From Blepharisma japonicum (Eukaryota; Ciliophora; Heterotrichea; Heterotrichida; Blepharismidae): a stretch of 64,000 bases of DNA. Positions 1 to 10,002 of this stretch are shown in pieces (the stretch's first letter is position 1; each line of letters begins with the position of its first letter). The stretch is from positions 266,150-330,149 of the forward strand of contig CATKHK010000053.1 of NCBI GenBank assembly GCA_949751835.1. The letters are read 5' to 3'. The position numbers and the translations under genes were made by a program. The notes below the pieces were generated by a model. It saw only the letters and a program-made list of their open reading frames with translations, was not told where the DNA came from and made no database searches.

Positions 1-629
1 ATATTTTTTTCGATCATTTCTCTTTTTTCTAAAATTTTTTGTTTTTCTTGGTCAAATAGCATAATTCTTTGCTGCTTTTCTTCAATTACTGGCAGTTTTT
101 CTTGTCTTTTTCTCTTAAGAGTTTGCACTTCTGTTAATGACTTTTCGTATTCTTCTTTGATTCTTAAATAATCTTCTGTTGCAACCCTCATTAGTATAGA
201 TTCCTGGTTTTTATCAAAAATGAGTTCTTGCTCTTCAGTCATAAATTTAATGTAATTTATAAATGCAGATAAAAATTTTCGGGTTCTTTTAAAATCAGGA
301 AATAATAAGTCTTGGAGCTTAAAAGGATCATCTTTACAGCCAATCCTATTAAGGATCTTAGATACTTTTGTGTAAATAGTAGCTGTTGGGATAGAATTAT
401 CATAAAGCTCAGGGTTTCTTATTATTTGCAAATGCTCAGGCTTTGATAATAGAAATTCCTCTTTTTGCTTGTGGAGAATTACTTGCAAGAGGTGAACATA
501 AATTTCGCGGAGAGTGTCAAATTTTGGCTTGGTTATATCTTCTTCAGAAAGTGTAGCAAAGCCAAGAGAATTGCGTAAATGAGTGTAAATATCTCCTGGG
601 CTTAAGAGAGGGAAAGTGTATTTATCCAT
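1..629 (-). CDS. NUF2: NUF2 kinetochore protein (Ndc80 complex), C-terminus off the left edge
   Basis: This is the N-terminal 209 codons of a Nuf2 homologue, read leftward from an ATG at 629 and running off the window with no stop. Nuf2 pairs with Ndc80 to attach microtubules to kinetochores. Seen: an N-terminal calponin-homology-like region beginning MDKYTFPLLSPGDIYTHL, then the Nuf2-type motif FPDFKRTRKFLSAFINYIKF at about residues 110-130, then an E/K/Q-rich coiled coil that continues past the edge. The motif corresponds to CPKAKRTSRFLSGIINF in human NUF2. No intron or in-frame TGA is needed in this part. It diverges from the SET gene across about 350 bp. Confidence 0.9.
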   Translation of the reverse strand, partial: MDKYTFPLLSPGDIYTHLRNSLGFATLSEEDITKPKFDTLREIYVHLLQVILHKQKEEFLLSKPEHLQIIRNPELYDNSIPTATIYTKVSKILNRIGCKDDPFKLQDLLFPDFKRTRKFLSAFINYIKFMTEEQELIFDKNQESILMRVATEDYLRIKEEYEKSLTEVQTLKRKRQEKLPVIEEKQQRIMLFDQEKQKILEKREMIEKN

Positions 630-975
630 TTATATATTTATATATACGCAGCCCGCGCATATTTTAACGATAGAGATTTTATAAAATTCATTGTGTTTAT
701 ATACTAAGCCAACCAAGAAGAAAGTTATATCTTAATAATATAATTCATAAGAGATAAGCCAGTGAAATAGACTCATTAATAGGTAATTTTAACACAAAAT
801 TTGTACTAAAATATTTCTTATATCTAAGTAAGAATTGATGAATAATGTTTCTCCTCCTTGAAATAACTATTTTGGCTTATATATTATATAAAAGAAACTA
901 TTAAGTTTTAATTTTGGTATTTGTTTTTTAATTCAGTGTCCCCTTTTTCTTTGGAATCAATGTTCAAATAAAATA
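630..975. other. Intergenic region between divergent NUF2 and SET genes
   Basis: This is a very AT-rich stretch between two divergent start codons. It presumably holds both promoters. I see no open frame, RNA gene or clear repeat here beyond short TATATA runs next to the NUF2 start. Confidence 0.6.
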
Positions 976-3900
976 ATGAACAAAATTTGCTGCAAAAGCT
1001 GCAAGTCATATATTTATTCTCATGAAAAAGTAGCAAAGTTCCAGTGCCTACCGTGCAAATTAAGCAAAAAGCCTTCAGTACTAACTTGTACAGCATGCAG
1101 AAAGAGCAATGGCATAATGATAAGAGCAAATTTTGAAGATTGAATTCACTATAATTGCATGATGGCTTTAAAGGGCTCAGTAAAAAATAATTATACTAAG
1201 ACTGAAAATATGAATGAAGACCTTCACTCAAGCATTAATATTAATATCCCTAGAAAAATGTATAAGACATCATGCTCCAAATGCAAAACTTCAAGATCAT
1301 CTGCCGTCATCAACTGTCCAAATTGTAAAAAGGAAACACACATAGCGTGCTTGGGCGAAGATAATGTGGCAAGTTGCGAATGCTGCAAATTACCTAAGAA
1401 AAGAGGAAGAAAGCCCACAAGAAATAAGACTGTGGAAAATGAGCAACCAAAGGAACCAATAGAGCCTAAAGATATTTCTCAGTTTGCAGGGCTGTCATTG
1501 CTTGAAATAGTTGTTAAATGCTTAGATGAAGTTGCAAATCTAGATAAAAATCAATATCTAGGTGAGGAAGAAGAAGATCACTGCTCTAAAAAGCTCAAAA
1601 TTGAAGATAGCTGTAATAGTAATTCAAATGTTTTTATAGGTGATTGCTTTAGAAATGAGCCTCTAGAAAAGAAAAAAGAAAAAATAGCAAGAAGAAAAAG
1701 AAAAACTAATCCCAGTTTCCCTAACTATGAAAAGACAATCACAAATTTAGACAGTCTGAAAAACTTTTCACACATTTATTTTTCAACTGAGCAGATTAAA
1801 AACGACTTATCTATCCTGATAGCCTATAAACGATCTATTTCAAAAGATGAAAATATCAATTACAGTATGTCAAAGCTCTGGATAAGAGCACAAAAAATTC
1901 TTAAATCTTATTATCGTTTCATGAGAAGTGCATTAATTAAAGATTGGAGTACAATCTTGGAAAAAACTGCAAGTTATCCAAAAGTGGTTGGGAAATGAAA
2001 TAAAACTAACTATTCAACAAGAAAATATGAAATTATTGATGACTATGCGCAGGCTGATAACACTTATAACGAATCTATGATCATGACTGAGAAGATTGGT
2101 CAATGTGATGGAATTGGGTGCGATACCATGGCCACTCTAGGCACCTATGATATTAACTCATGCAGATGGCAGTCAACGAATAGGGATAGAGCAGAAAATA
2201 TGGAATGCTCTGAATACTGCCAATGTGACTCAGAAAATTGCAAAAACAGGCAAATCGCTAACAGAGACTATTTATCACTTGAAGATGACCTAAAAGAGAC
2301 ACCAACTTGAGGATTTGATATACAAACCAGGCTAAAAATAGTATATCTTCTTGGACACCCGGACAATAAAATGATCAAAAATTTCATTAATAAAACCCTG
2401 CCAAAGGCCATCAATTTATTAGAGGATAACAATTTCTTTATAACTGAAGTGCTACTTTTTATAGGAAAAAATGAAAAAAATATTTTTACTGATAGTGATA
2501 AACTCTATGCAAGAAAATTATGAAATGCATTGGAAGCTATAAAAGAAATTGAGGAAAATGCTATTAGTCACCATTTCAAAATCCACCCTAAGGGCACTGG
2601 AGCTCTCTGTTTAAGAGAAAAAGGGATTGAAAAAGGATCTCTAATTCAAGAATATTTGGGTGAAATATTTACCCCTGCTAAATGATACGAAAGGCAAGAC
2701 GTCATTAAGCAGATCAGGAAGGAAAAAATTCAATCTAAAGAAATTTCAGGGTCAATTCCAGATTTTTATAATATTTATTTGGAAAGACACAAGGAGGATC
2801 CTCGAGGATATGATATTTTTATGATTGATCCTATGCTGAAAGGAAACTTTGCAAGCAGATTAAGTCATTCTTGTAACCCAAACTGTGGAACTGTTACTAT
2901 GATTTCTGGAGGAAAATATACAGTCGGCATGTATGCCCTTAAAAATATCAGTTATTTAGATGAACTGACTTTTGACTACAATTCAGTGACAGAAAACATT
3001 GAAGAGTTCAGAAATAGTGTATGCCTGTGCTGTAATATGAAATGCAGAAGTTACTATGTAAGTCTTGCAAAAACGTCAATGAGTTCTATTAGATCTCATA
3101 ACTTTCTTCAGAGAGCTTCGAGGGTCTTGGAATGTGTGGATAGAAATTTCGATGAAGATTTAGAAAAAATTTGCCATAAAAGTTATATAAAAAATGCCGT
3201 ATTAGATAACTGTCCTGAATGATTAAAAGTCTGAATTGCGCTTGTAGCTCAAGATATTGATACAGAAGTTAAAGGTTTACAGGAAAAAATAATTGAGGAA
3301 GATTGCCAATCAACTTTCGAGTCAAGACTGCAAAATTTAGTTATAAGTGTTAGCAAGATTAAATATATCTTAAGCAAAACAAAAAACTTCAAACCACCTT
3401 TAAAATTGCTAAATGAGCAGGAAGCTTTCGACTATTTGTGAGGGGATGATGAATTTTCTGTACGAAGTCAATTGCTAAGCTATCGCTGGTCAAACAATTC
3501 ACCTATGGGTAGAGCTTTAAGGAAGAATTGCTCGAACTTACATCAAGCTAGGCGTCATTTATTGAAAATCAGGGACATTCTAAAGAATAAAGATGAAAAT
3601 AAAAGTATCTGGAAATACACAGGTATTGCTGATATGCTACATTTAATAGCATACACACAACGCTTTTTTAAAATAAATGAATACAAAGAATATCAATCTG
3701 AAAATTTCTCAGTTTCTCTATGTGAAGTATCTAAAGAAGTGATGGACTCAGCTCCTTTAAATGATAAATACTATAGAATTTACTCTTCTACGTACATCTT
3801 AGAAGTCTTATTTGGCTGATATAAACAAAAAATTGGAGAGAAAAATAACGCTTTCACGAAAGAAATGAAAGGAACTCTATATCTTTCTTCCATTTCTGGA

Positions 3901-4149
3901 GCCATTGAGTCAGACTACTCAGAAGAAACTCGTGCAGCCTTATGGAATCATATAAAAAATAAGCCTTTTTCATCATGAAAAAATATACAGAGTAAAAGTC
4001 ATCCTTGGACAAAGAGTTTCAATAATAAAATTCTTGGCTCTCCAATGTTTGACTCTTTTTACCCACAAACAGATGTATTAAAAAAGTGTGTGGAATCGAT
4101 TGATTTGTCTGCAAAACGATGCCAGATACCTGACTATGTTAATATTTAA
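976..4149 (+). CDS. ATXR3: PHD/AT-hook/SET histone methyltransferase, ATXR3/SDG2-like
   Basis: One intronless frame of 1057 aa that needs TGA=Trp at several places. Likely H3K4 methyltransferase. Domains: a Cys/His zinc region at residues 6-61 (C6-x2-C9, C24-x2-C27, C38-x2-C41, H58-x2-C61); a C4HC3 PHD finger at 100-137; an AT-hook-like KRGRKP just after; a Cys-rich pre-SET near 377-424; and a SET domain at about 535-690 with SHSCNPNC (630-637), ELTFDY (663-668) and post-SET cysteines 683, 685, 690. The C-terminus carries blocks typical of plant ATXR3, such as RLQNLVISVSKIKYIL and a terminal LGSPMFDSF. ATG 976 is the first after an in-frame TAA at 889. A later ATG at 1159 would cut off the first zinc region. 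Fusion of PHD fingers to an ATXR3-type SET is unusual; plant ATXR3 lacks them. Confidence 0.85.
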
Positions 4150-4274
4150 GCACTTTTCTATATTAAATTAATTTCAAAGGTCTATAAACTAATATTTCAA
4201 AGAAAATTACCCTTAAATCAGCTGTTTTATGATAATCTTATATAATAAATTTTAAGGGTGATGATTAGATTTTT

Positions 4275-5070
4275 TTGCTTCAGATATTAATAGCTTTAGT
4301 TAATCCTGCTCTAATATAAGTGCATGATCTTCAATAAACTTCTAAATAAATATTCATAGGCAAACTAATTCTTTTTTTTTTAAGATTTAAATATGTTTGC
4401 CTAATAAGCCCACAAAGTACGTGATTAAAATTATCTCTTTCCTCAGTATTATAGTCTAATTTTAATTCAGCAGCTTGCCATTATGAACTTCTATGCTCCT
4501 TAAGAGTTAATATGTCAGCATTGTTTAATAATTTAAATACGATTTTATGCGTCATTATATTTCCAGAAAATAGCTGTTGGAATGCCATTGAAAATTTAAT
4601 GGAATTTCTGAATTTTTTAAAATATGAGCTCATACGGACCGGGCTTGAAATTTAGCATAAGTAAATTCAATTAGATAGGGATCAGCGGCTGCTAAAATAA
4701 TTGAAAACATATTTTTTTGATTTCCTTAAAGAGATTAAGACAAAATTTCAATTTTATTGCAGTTTATGAGATGAATTAATTTATAAAGCAACAAATTTTT
4801 TCTTGCTCCAAATTAACAATAAAGTTTCTATTGTAGCAGAAACCATACAACATTTCTTTTCAAATAGGCTTCTATCATATATTTAAGAGTCATATTTTCT
4901 GCATAATCTTAAATTAAATTTTGAAAAAGTTAACTTCTTACCTTATTCTAGCCAAAATTCAAGATAATTGCCAAAATACTCAGAATCAATGCATTATTAT
5001 AATAAGAGAGTCTTGCGTATAAATGAAGTCCAAGTTTCTCAATCAGAATAGATGCATACTGCTCTATCAA
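4275..5070 (-). pseudogene. Possible decayed gene fragment
   Basis: The 1.2 kb gap 4150-5369 has no intact gene. On the minus strand it holds several protein-like pieces in shifting frames broken by TAA/TAG: one starts LIEQYASILIEKLGLHLYAR near 5070, one starts MFSIILAAADPYLIEF near 4710 (52 codons, one TGA=Trp), and one contains AAELKLDYNTEERDNFNHVL near 4480. Amino-acid composition looks helical, perhaps HEAT/ARM-like, but I recognise no family. Chance open frames in AT-rich DNA are the main alternative. Confidence 0.3.
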
Positions 5071-5369
5071 TTATTATATTATAAGTATTTATTATTTGTA
5101 TTTTTCCAGATTAGGAGGGGATTTTAGTAATTAGCAACTTTTTATCTTCTCTATTTTCAAGTGAAAATGTTAAAAATACGAAATTTTGCAAAATGAGAAA
5201 ACAAGATCAAGAAATCAGCTTATAACATATAAAATTTCTGAATAATAAATATCAAAATTTAAAAAATTCATTTACTATGATTTATATCAATTGAATATTA
5301 AAAAATAATAAGCTAAGCTTATTTTGATAGACATGATTAAAGAGCTTTAGAATATTAAATTGAATTAAT

Positions 5370-6209
5370 ATGCAAAAAGATGGGAAACCTGAATTAGGTG
5401 ATGACTCTAAAAGGATTCTTCAAGACATTCTGTCAACTTTGACAATTTCTCGAGAAAAAATCAAAGAAGCTATGGTTTTTTCAATAAATCATTCCGAACA
5501 GTCATACCAGATATCAACTCTAATTGTTGCTGCTCTAGAAGCCTCAAAAGAAAATCCATCTAATTATGTAGCAATTTTATATTTAATTTCAGATATTCTG
5601 CACAATTGTAATGCAGTTGATATTCAATATGCTTGAATGTATAGATCCAATTTTGAAATTTTATTGCCAAAAACCTTTGAAATACTTAAAAATCTTATAA
5701 AAACACAAAAAGCATGAGGAAGATATATAATAAGTGAATGCTTAAGAGTCCTTAAAGTCTGAAACACAAAAAATATTTACGATTCTAAATATTTATTAGG
5801 CCTCGAAAGTATTTTATTGTATGAGCCAAGGCCTTGCACGAACCAATTTTTTAATGTCTATAGAGAAATTCTTAATTTATGTGACATGCATTTTTTGCAA
5901 ATAAAATGCAAAACAAGTGGGATTAACTCTATTGGAGAGAAAAGCGATTTAATTGCAAGAATAATTTGCCTTCAGGACTATAAATTGATGAATTTAGGTC
6001 TAGAAAGCATTGAAATTGCTACAGTTGAAATGGATGTAAATGATAATAAAGGACTTTCTTGTGAAAAAATGATAGACCAACTAGAAACTTATTTTTCTTC
6101 AGATTTCTCCTCAAATGAGAATTTTGAAGGGAAAACTTTAACAGACCAAGATTTAGAAATTATCAACAAAATTCTTCACAAATATCCACATGTTTACGTT
6201 TTAAACTAA
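5370..6209 (+). CDS. CID-domain protein with SAP-like motif, SR140/U2SURP C-terminal-like
   Basis: 279 aa with TGA read as Trp at 5634. The first ~150 residues resemble an RNA polymerase II CTD-interaction domain of the U2-associated SR140 type (REKIKEAMVFSINHSEQ..., LYLISDILHNCNA). A SAP-like helix-turn-helix follows (LQIKCKTSGINSIGEKSDLI, residues ~170-190), as in plant SR140-like proteins. Family members normally have an RRM and a SURP domain ahead of the CID. None is visible upstream, so this is either a short lineage-specific form or a different CID protein. The likely role is coupling splicing or 3' processing to transcription. Its TAA directly abuts the stop of the convergent neighbour. 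Confidence 0.6.
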
Positions 6210-7289
6210 TTATTTTACATATCCTCGATAAATCTTCAACAATTTTTCTTCTATACATAAGGTGGAATCTAATAAATCGGATTGAAGTTTTTCTGTTTCT
6301 TTTTCTAATATAGATTTTGCTTCTTCGATGTACTGTTTTCTTCTCATTCTTCTTTCTCTAACTGCTTCTGACAAGATCTAATTATTTTATACCTTTTTTT
6401 GCTCGAATTCCACAACTTTTTTCTCTATTTTTTCACTTTCAATTTTCTCTTTCAATAAGCTTATTCTATCTTTATAAAAATTTCTAATATTTTCTAAAAT
6501 CAGCCCTTTTTCTTGTTTGTGTATACTTTTAGCTTCAATTTTTTTCTTTTTTCTCTCAATTTTCAGATTTCTTTTAATATTTCTAACAGCTCGCTGTGTC
6601 TGTTCCTCAATTTTCTCTTGAAGCCTCATTTTTGTGACTTCATTTGATTTACAAACTCTTTCAATTTCCTCCTGCTGCTTTTTTGCTAAAATTTCTTCTC
6701 TTTTTTTATCTAATTTATTATTTCATTTTTGCAGTTTTTCTTTTTTACTTATTTCATAAGGTGTTAGCGGTCTTCTTCCTAATTCCTGTATAAGGGTTTC
6801 TTGAAATTCTTTGGTTTTGGTTTGAAAATAAATTTGTATATCTCTTTTATCATTTTTTGAAAAATCCACACTTGAGCTATTAGAAAAAGGCATTTTTGAA
6901 GTGACAAGAGAATATATTGATTTTATGGCATCATGAGAAGTTCTATGAGTCAGCAACGCTACATCTTCATTGACACTTACGCTTTGCATTGATGGAGATT
7001 TACTTATATCATGGTTGCTTGTGGCTTTAAAACTGCTTTTAGGTGTAATCATTTTTTTCTTGATTTTCTTTATCTTTTTATGAACATTTGCAGCATGCGC
7101 TGGAACTGTGTCAGATTCTTGGCTTTCTTCTTGGATGCTTTCATCAAATTCTTTATTACTTAAATACTCTGCGATTTTTGCCACACACGAATCTCCTTCA
7201 GGCGATATGTCATTTTCGATGTGCGCGATATCAAAATCGTTGCGATCAAGACCCAAAATGATATCTAAGTCTTTGTGCTTTTTATTCAT
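6210..7289 (-). CDS. Hypothetical charged coiled-coil protein, two exons
   Basis: 354 aa from ATG 7289 to TAA at 6212-6210, with one 15-nt intron (6378-6392). A TGA is read as Trp just before 6723. The N-terminal half is acidic and serine-rich with a basic KKIKKIKKK patch. The second half is a long K/E-rich helix containing LGRRPLTPYEISKKEKLQK and ending RGYVK. Removing the intron restores a frame of 56 more codons, which strongly supports the model. No family recognised. It starts 17 bp from the divergent gene at 7307 and ends with no gap against the convergent CID gene. Confidence 0.75.
6378..6392 (-). other. 15-nt spliceosomal intron
   Basis: On the minus strand it reads GTATAAAATAATTAG. 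It lies between codons (phase 0). Unspliced, the frame stops at a TAA inside the intron. Spliced, it continues for 55 residues. Confidence 0.85.
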
Positions 7290-7306
7290 ATATTTATTAT
7301 AATTTA

Positions 7307-7933
7307 ATGCAGAGAAGAAAATATTCAGAAAACATAAAAAATTTCAACCAAATTTTGGAGGAAAAGAGAAACTTATCTGCGTTGCAAAGAAAAATCGAAG
7401 GGCTGAGAAGCAAAAGAAGAAAAATGAAACTTTTGGTTAAAATTTCCGATGTGAAAATTGACAGCCCACCTTTATTGACAAACGAAATTGATTATACCCC
7501 TACTACTTTGGAGAGAAAAATGATCAAGCCAAATTTCGCAAGTTTTTTCAGTTTGGTGATGTTTGGGAAAGAAAAAAAGATGAGAATCATCAAGCATAGG
7601 AAATCTGAGACACCTACTGTTAAAACTGCTAAAAATGAGAGTTTCGGAGAAAACCCTATATTTAATAGAAACAAAAATACTCCTAAAAGAGAATTTCATA
7701 GTCCGTTAAGAGCAAGGACGCCGGGAGATGTATATAAACCTTTGCTTAATAGTAGAGCAAGATCAGTTAGAGAAGTAAAAAGGAAAAAGAATTTTCAAAG
7801 AGATCTCTCTATTTCGCAGTCACCAATACCAGAAAAATCCAATTCCATATTTGAAGATGGGCAATTGATATATTTGCTCGGAAATAGGAGCACGAAAGAA
7901 TGTAAATTATTTAATAATCCATTTATATATTAG
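7307..7933 (+). CDS. Hypothetical basic protein
   Basis: 208 aa, rich in Lys/Arg and Ser, with a short coiled coil at residues 10-45 (NFNQILEEKRNLSALQRK) and low-complexity basic stretches with SP and TP motifs that could be phosphorylated (SETPTVK, SPLRARTPG). No domain recognised. It starts 17 bp from the divergent coiled-coil gene, so both probably share one minimal promoter. Codon use is like its neighbours and no TGA is needed. Confidence 0.65.
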   Translation: MQRRKYSENIKNFNQILEEKRNLSALQRKIEGLRSKRRKMKLLVKISDVKIDSPPLLTNEIDYTPTTLERKMIKPNFASFFSLVMFGKEKKMRIIKHRKSETPTVKTAKNESFGENPIFNRNKNTPKREFHSPLRARTPGDVYKPLLNSRARSVREVKRKKNFQRDLSISQSPIPEKSNSIFEDGQLIYLLGNRSTKECKLFNNPFIY

Positions 7934-8129
7934 ATTAAGTGATTAGTATGACAATAATTTACGGGTAATAATTGAAATTTTGCATTTTATAATTTCTATA
8001 AAGAGAATTTATTGAATCTTATAATTATCGTTTTGAGAAAAAAATAATAAAAGCCTATTTAAATTAAAATTTTAATTTTACAATTAAAATTACAGGAGTG
8101 ACATTTAATAAACCATAATAATAAATAAA

Positions 8130-8260
8130 ATGACGGAATTAGAGTAAACCCTGTCAGACGGTCAAGTAAGCGTTTTAGGCGCTTAGCTTAACAAATCTAC
8201 AGGTAAAGTCACTGCAGGGCCTGGCCCATGCTAACAATTAAAAATTCAATAAGAACTCTA
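8130..8260 (+). ncRNA. Candidate structured non-coding RNA
   Basis: The gene-free stretch 7934-8296 is strongly AT-rich except for about 110 bases here that are close to half G+C. The block can fold: TAAGCG pairs with CGCTTA around a short loop, enclosed by CCTGT/ACAGG, followed by a second hairpin built on GGGC-CTG-GCCC and then TAACA. Two hairpins and a downstream ACA would fit an H/ACA snoRNA, but the boxes are weak. It matches no U-snRNA, tRNA, SRP or RNase P motif I know. Strand is a guess. Confidence 0.25.
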
Positions 8261-8296
8261 TGTTGAGATCACATGTAATTTCTTAATATTTTTAAC

Positions 8297-8587
8297 ATGG
8301 AAGAATCTAAAGAAGTCAGTGAAGAAAGTGAGAGACTACCAAGAATCGCTGCCCCAAATCCATATAGAATAGATGATTTGGAGATAGGAAAAGAGTACAG
8401 ATATTGCACATGTGGATTGTCAAAGACTCAGCCATTTTGTGATGATGCTCATATAGGAACAGAGTTTCAGCCAATAACCTTCAAAGTTGAAAGAAAACAA
8501 AAAATGTGATATTTATGCGGGTGTAAGCATAATGCTAAAAGATCAGGGCCATATTGTGATGGATCTCACATACATTTGGAGTGGTAA
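8297..8587 (+). CDS. CISD3: CDGSH iron-sulfur protein, CISD3/MiNT-like
   Basis: 96 aa with TGA=Trp at 8507. Two tandem CDGSH-type motifs each offer three Cys and one His for a 2Fe-2S cluster: YCTCGLSKTQPFCDDAH and YLCGCKHNAKRSGPYCDGSH. Two motifs in one short chain is the arrangement of mitochondrial CISD3 rather than of CISD1/2. The first motif has CDDAH in place of CDGSH but keeps the ligands. No clear mitochondrial presequence is seen in the acidic N-terminus. Without TGA recoding the second motif would be lost. Confidence 0.88.
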
Positions 8588-8864
8588 TAATTTTATAATC
8601 TTACTTTTAAGAACTTGAGCTATTTCATTAGCCAATCTAAAAATTAGATAATTCAATAACAATAGCAAATTGTAATATGCGAATGAATCATTGCTGATTA
8701 TAAAAAGAATTTAAATAATAAGGAATGCTAAAATTTTATTTTATATGGATTTGCATATATATAGTTGAAATATGTTCTAATGCATTTATTTATAATCTTT
8801 TGGTACTTGATTATTAATAACACCATTTATTAAGTATTTAATTTTATTAAGCACCCCCTATATA

Positions 8865-9443
8865 ATGAAATTTTTGAAGGCAAAGCGCCTTCCTGATAAT
8901 GGAAGAGTAGAAAGAGAGTTTATCAAAGTCGATAATGAATATTACAAGTCTGGAGACACAATTTCAGTGAGACTTGAAGATAATCAGTCAGCATATTCTA
9001 CTATAGAAAAGATATGATGAAACTTCGATAAATGCTGTGGGGAATTGCTTATAAGGTGGTTTTACAGAGCAATTGACTTAGAGATTGCAAATTATATAAG
9101 TTTCAGTGAAATTGAACTTTTTGACAGTGATGAAAAACAAATAATTGAAATGGAAATGATTGAAGAAAGGATTTTAGTATTAAAATACAATGATTTTGTA
9201 AGGACTGAAGATGTAGAAGACGTATTTTTCACAAGAGCAACTTTCAGCCCTCAATTAAATAAAATTGTGCCAAGCATAGACGAGTGGAAAAGAGTATGCA
9301 AATGCAATAAAATTTTTAACCCAGACGAGCCTTATTTCACATGTCCTGGATGCTATTCAATTTACCATAATTCGTGTTTAGGGTATTCTCAAGATATTGA
9401 TGAAGTTGAAATTTTGTGCTCGAAGTGCCGCTTGATTTTTTAG
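8865..9443 (+). CDS. BAH-PHD chromatin reader
   Basis: 192 aa, starting at ATG 8865 and needing two consecutive TGA codons read as Trp-Trp at 9015-9020. A BAH domain (about residues 25-140; YYKSGDTISVRLEDN..., ELFDSDEKQIIEMEMI) is followed by a C-terminal PHD finger (about 143-192; CKCNKIFNPDEPYFTCPGC, then YHNSCLGY and LCSKCRLIF). BAH-PHD proteins such as plant EBS/SHL bind methylated histone H3. A histone-reading role in the nucleus is inferred. Ends TAG. The next gene is convergent. Confidence 0.85.
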
Positions 9444-9516
9444 TCCATTTTTATAAAATTAATTTTTTAAATAATTTACAACTTCAGTATCCTTTGTATA
9501 GAAAAATATCAATTAA

Positions 9517-9768
9517 TTATTCAAACCATTTCAAACTTTCGGGTTTAAATTCTCCGTTATTTATCGCTAGCCTTTTTGCTAGTTTAACTTGAAAATCCTT
9601 GAGAAGAACTCTATGCTCGTTATGTACAGAGGTTTCAGGCTGAGATGCACTTATAAGTCCTTTTTCTATATTAGAAATGTCTCTCAGTACTTCTGAATCT
9701 GTGTATTTCTGGAATTTTGTTAAAAAAGTCGGATTTTCTTGGAGTCTCAATATATTTGGAGTGTTCAT
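9517..9768 (-). CDS. Small hypothetical protein
   Basis: 83 aa, mixed charge, probably helical, with no signal peptide, membrane segment or recognisable domain. ATG at 9768 and TAA at 9519-9517. It sits convergently 73 bp from the BAH-PHD gene and has about 230 bp of AT-rich DNA upstream. It is short, so the call rests on a full ATG-to-stop frame with ordinary codon use. Confidence 0.5.
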   Translation of the reverse strand: MNTPNILRLQENPTFLTKFQKYTDSEVLRDISNIEKGLISASQPETSVHNEHRVLLKDFQVKLAKRLAINNGEFKPESLKWFE

Positions 9769-10002
9769 TTTATTATTAGCTAAATAAAAATGCGAATACT
9801 TTTATCAATAAATAGCTTGCTGTAGAGTTAAAATCTTTTAAATAGCAATTATTTATTAGCTAAATATTTACTATTAGGTGTTATCCTTTTACTCCATTAT
9901 ACAATAAATTATTATTTTATTTTCTTCTTTCAATTTTATATAAAGCTCATCTCATTAATTTTTTCCAAATTTTTCTTAATTTTTATTGTAGAATAGAATC
10001 AA

